Positions 5,180-6,351 of a DNA stretch of 6,351 nt are shown here, piece by piece. The stretch is from Porphyromonas sp. GTDB taxonomy: Bacteria; Bacteroidota; Bacteroidia; Bacteroidales; Porphyromonadaceae. Within the stretch, counting starts at the first letter, position 1. Each line of letters opens with the position of its first letter. The DNA lies in NCBI GenBank assembly GCA_003640335.1, contig RBKG01000214.1:1-6351 (forward strand), written 5' to 3'. A program made the position numbers and the translations under genes. Under the pieces are notes generated by a model, which searched no databases, was not told where the DNA came from, and saw only the letters and a list, made by a program, of their open reading frames with translations.

Positions 5180-5187
5180 CAAAGGTA
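5180..5187 (-). promoter_or_regulatory. Candidate -7 promoter box for the HsdR-N-like/cobI unit
   Basis: The minus strand reads TACCTTTG, a full match to TAnnTTTG, 14 bases before the ATG at 5165. Transcription starting about 7 bases downstream of the box would leave a leader of fewer than 10 bases, so translation might be almost leaderless. No -33 TTTG is visible at the usual spacing. It is the mirror partner of the holA box. Confidence 0.4.
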
Positions 5188-5199
5188 CACAAATTATAT

Positions 5200-6207
5200 A
5201 TGCTGACTTATGACACTATTGCGCGGGAAATCAAAGAGGGTAAGCTACGTCCTGCGTATCTTCTTAGTGGGGACGAACCATACTTTATAGACAAGCTCAC
5301 AGAGCTGTTTCTGCAACAAGTTATTCCTGAAGATGAGCGAGATTTTAATCTCACTGTTCTCTACGGTAATGATAAGAATACACAGGTATCGCTCATCGCT
5401 AGCGATGTGATGCGCTTCCCGATGATGGGTGAGCGTCATCTTGTCCTTGTGAAAGAAGCTCAGCAAATCAATGATATTGAAAGCTTAGGCAAACTCTTGC
5501 CCGAATTGCCTGAGACGACTTGCTTAGTTCTATGCTATAAAAAGAAGGCCGACAAGCGTAAGGCTTTATATAAGTCTTTTATGGCTTTAGATGGCTCTAT
5601 CTTGGAGAGTAATCCAATCGCAGAGCGTGATGTGCCTCGTTTTATTACGTCTTTGCTTCAGGCTAAGAACCTCAGTATTGATGCTCATACGGCAGCACTT
5701 ATGTCCGAGCATACGGGTAATAATCTAGAGAAAATCAATGGAGAGGTGGAGAAACTGTCTATTGTTTTACCTTCGGGTGGTAGTGTGACGCCCGATGTCG
5801 TCGAGCTACATATCGGGATTAGTAAGGAGTACAATAACTTCGAGTTGCTCTCTGCTCTAATCAATAGGCAGGACACAAAAGCCTATCGCATAGCCTATCA
5901 TTTTGCCAAAAACGAGAAGAATTATCCTATACAGATGACGATAGCCATTCTCTTTAACTATTTCTCTACGCTTATGGGGGGCTACTATTTAGCGCAAAAA
6001 GATGAGCGTAGCCTTGCTCAGGGCTTAGGGCTTTCGCCTTATATGGTTAGGGATTATGTTAAGGGTATGCAGCATTATAGTGCGGGTCAGGTCTATCATA
6101 TTATCCGCCACATACGTATGGCAGATGCTTACAGTAAGGGGGTAGGGGCGAATATGCCTTCAGGCGAAATACTGAAACAGCTCGTGTCGTCTATTCTCAC
6201 TCAGTAA
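5200..6207 (+). CDS. holA: DNA polymerase III subunit delta
   Basis: This 335-residue protein is the delta subunit of the clamp loader, which opens the sliding clamp and works with delta-prime and tau/gamma in replication. Features that identify it are the N-terminal PAYLLSGDEPYFIDKLTELF (18-37), FPMMGERHLVLVKEAQ (73-88, start of the clamp-contacting region), LVLCYKKKADKRKALYKSF (109-127), HTGNNLEKINGEVEKL (171-186) and IGISKEYNNFELLSAL (205-220), followed by a helical C-terminal domain (about 215-335). Length is typical (about 330-345). As in other delta subunits there is no Walker A motif, so it is not an active ATPase. The ATG at 5200 gives the usual short lead before the GDEP block, and no Shine-Dalgarno sequence precedes it closely. 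It diverges from the HsdR-N-like gene across a 34-base gap, and a strong hairpin ends it 15 bases after the stop. Confidence 0.95.
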   Translation: MLTYDTIAREIKEGKLRPAYLLSGDEPYFIDKLTELFLQQVIPEDERDFNLTVLYGNDKNTQVSLIASDVMRFPMMGERHLVLVKEAQQINDIESLGKLLPELPETTCLVLCYKKKADKRKALYKSFMALDGSILESNPIAERDVPRFITSLLQAKNLSIDAHTAALMSEHTGNNLEKINGEVEKLSIVLPSGGSVTPDVVELHIGISKEYNNFELLSALINRQDTKAYRIAYHFAKNEKNYPIQMTIAILFNYFSTLMGGYYLAQKDERSLAQGLGLSPYMVRDYVKGMQHYSAGQVYHIIRHIRMADAYSKGVGANMPSGEILKQLVSSILTQ

Positions 6208-6222
6208 CAGAAGAGCTAAGAT

Positions 6223-6260
6223 AAAAAGGGACTGCGTTATTTTTAACGCAGTCCCTTTTT
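6223..6260. terminator. Strong, probably bidirectional terminator after holA
   Basis: AAAAAGGGACTGCGTTA (6223-6239) pairs perfectly with TAACGCAGTCCCTTTTT (6244-6260), giving a 17-base-pair stem with a TTTT loop. It starts 15 bases after the holA stop. Both strands end the GC stem with five T residues, so it can stop transcription from either side. That fits a convergent gene on the right. Confidence 0.93.
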
Positions 6261-6282
6261 ATATATGTTATTCGGTCAATCG

Positions 6283-6351
6283 TTAGCGTGCCTTTGTAAA
6301 TAAGCCAAGTAAGCGCACCATAACCTCTACAACTCTCGTCATCGTCTGTAT
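6283..6351 (-). CDS. Possible 3' end of a convergent gene (partial, unidentified)
   Basis: An open minus-strand frame runs from the window edge to TAA at 6283-6285 and encodes 22 residues ending EVMVRLLGLFTKAR. The start is outside the window. I do not recognise the protein; the tail is basic and could be amphipathic. A frame this short can be open by chance. The support is the symmetrical terminator 22 bases beyond its stop, which is where a convergent gene would need one. Confidence 0.4.
   Translation of the reverse strand: MQTMTRVVEVMVRLLGLFTKAR

Noticed and set aside
5166..5192. A 9-residue N-terminal extension of the HsdR-N-like protein starting at TTG 5192
   Set aside because: The codon is TTG, the added residues (MCTFAGTKI) look unlike the family, and this stretch holds both -7 boxes. 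The ATG at 5165 is the better start.

Overview
The window looks like chromosomal DNA from a member of the Bacteroidota, order Bacteroidales, probably Porphyromonas or a near relative. The grounds are a 48-residue L34 that fits the phylum, a DUF5606-type protein known to me only from Bacteroidota, TAnnTTTG-type promoter boxes, A/T-rich start contexts with almost no Shine-Dalgarno sequences, and a divergent pair of holA and a HsdR-N-like gene that I recall as common in Bacteroidales. The genus is inference, because there is no rRNA or other species marker here. I see no phage, insertion sequence, CRISPR array or tRNA.

Layout, left to right. Bases 1-88 hold no convincing gene. From about 88 to 5165 every gene is on the minus strand: rpmH (144-290) with its own promoter and strong terminator; an NfeD/paraslipin pair (nfeD-like 1493-1951, then SPFH/band-7 471-1454), probably one membrane-protein operon; kbl (2150-3343), glycine C-acetyltransferase of threonine breakdown; a DUF5606-type gene (3472-3876); and cobI (3998-4711), precorrin-2 C20-methyltransferase, 4 bases after a small PD-(D/E)XK HsdR-N-like gene (4716-5165). 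A short divergent intergenic region then leads to holA (5200-6207, plus strand), DNA polymerase III delta. A strong symmetrical hairpin follows it. At the right edge a minus-strand frame (6283-6351) may be the 3' end of a convergent gene.

The genes are mostly housekeeping: translation, membrane organisation, amino-acid catabolism, corrinoid methylation and replication. They do not form one pathway. The functional groupings I can support are NfeD with SPFH, and the tight HsdR-N-like/cobI pair, which is probably linked by transcription only.

No obvious new multi-gene system is present. The most unusual signal is non-coding. A 38-base sequence occurs twice in opposite orientation with one mismatch (2033-2070 and 3955-3992), in two intergenic regions that bracket kbl and the DUF5606 gene. 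Also notable are a set of look-alike terminator hairpins sharing a GGCTGTnGCAAA-type arm, a back-to-back pair of promoter -7 boxes between holA and the HsdR-N-like gene, and an rpmH promoter whose -33 box lies in the tail of the upstream gene's terminator.
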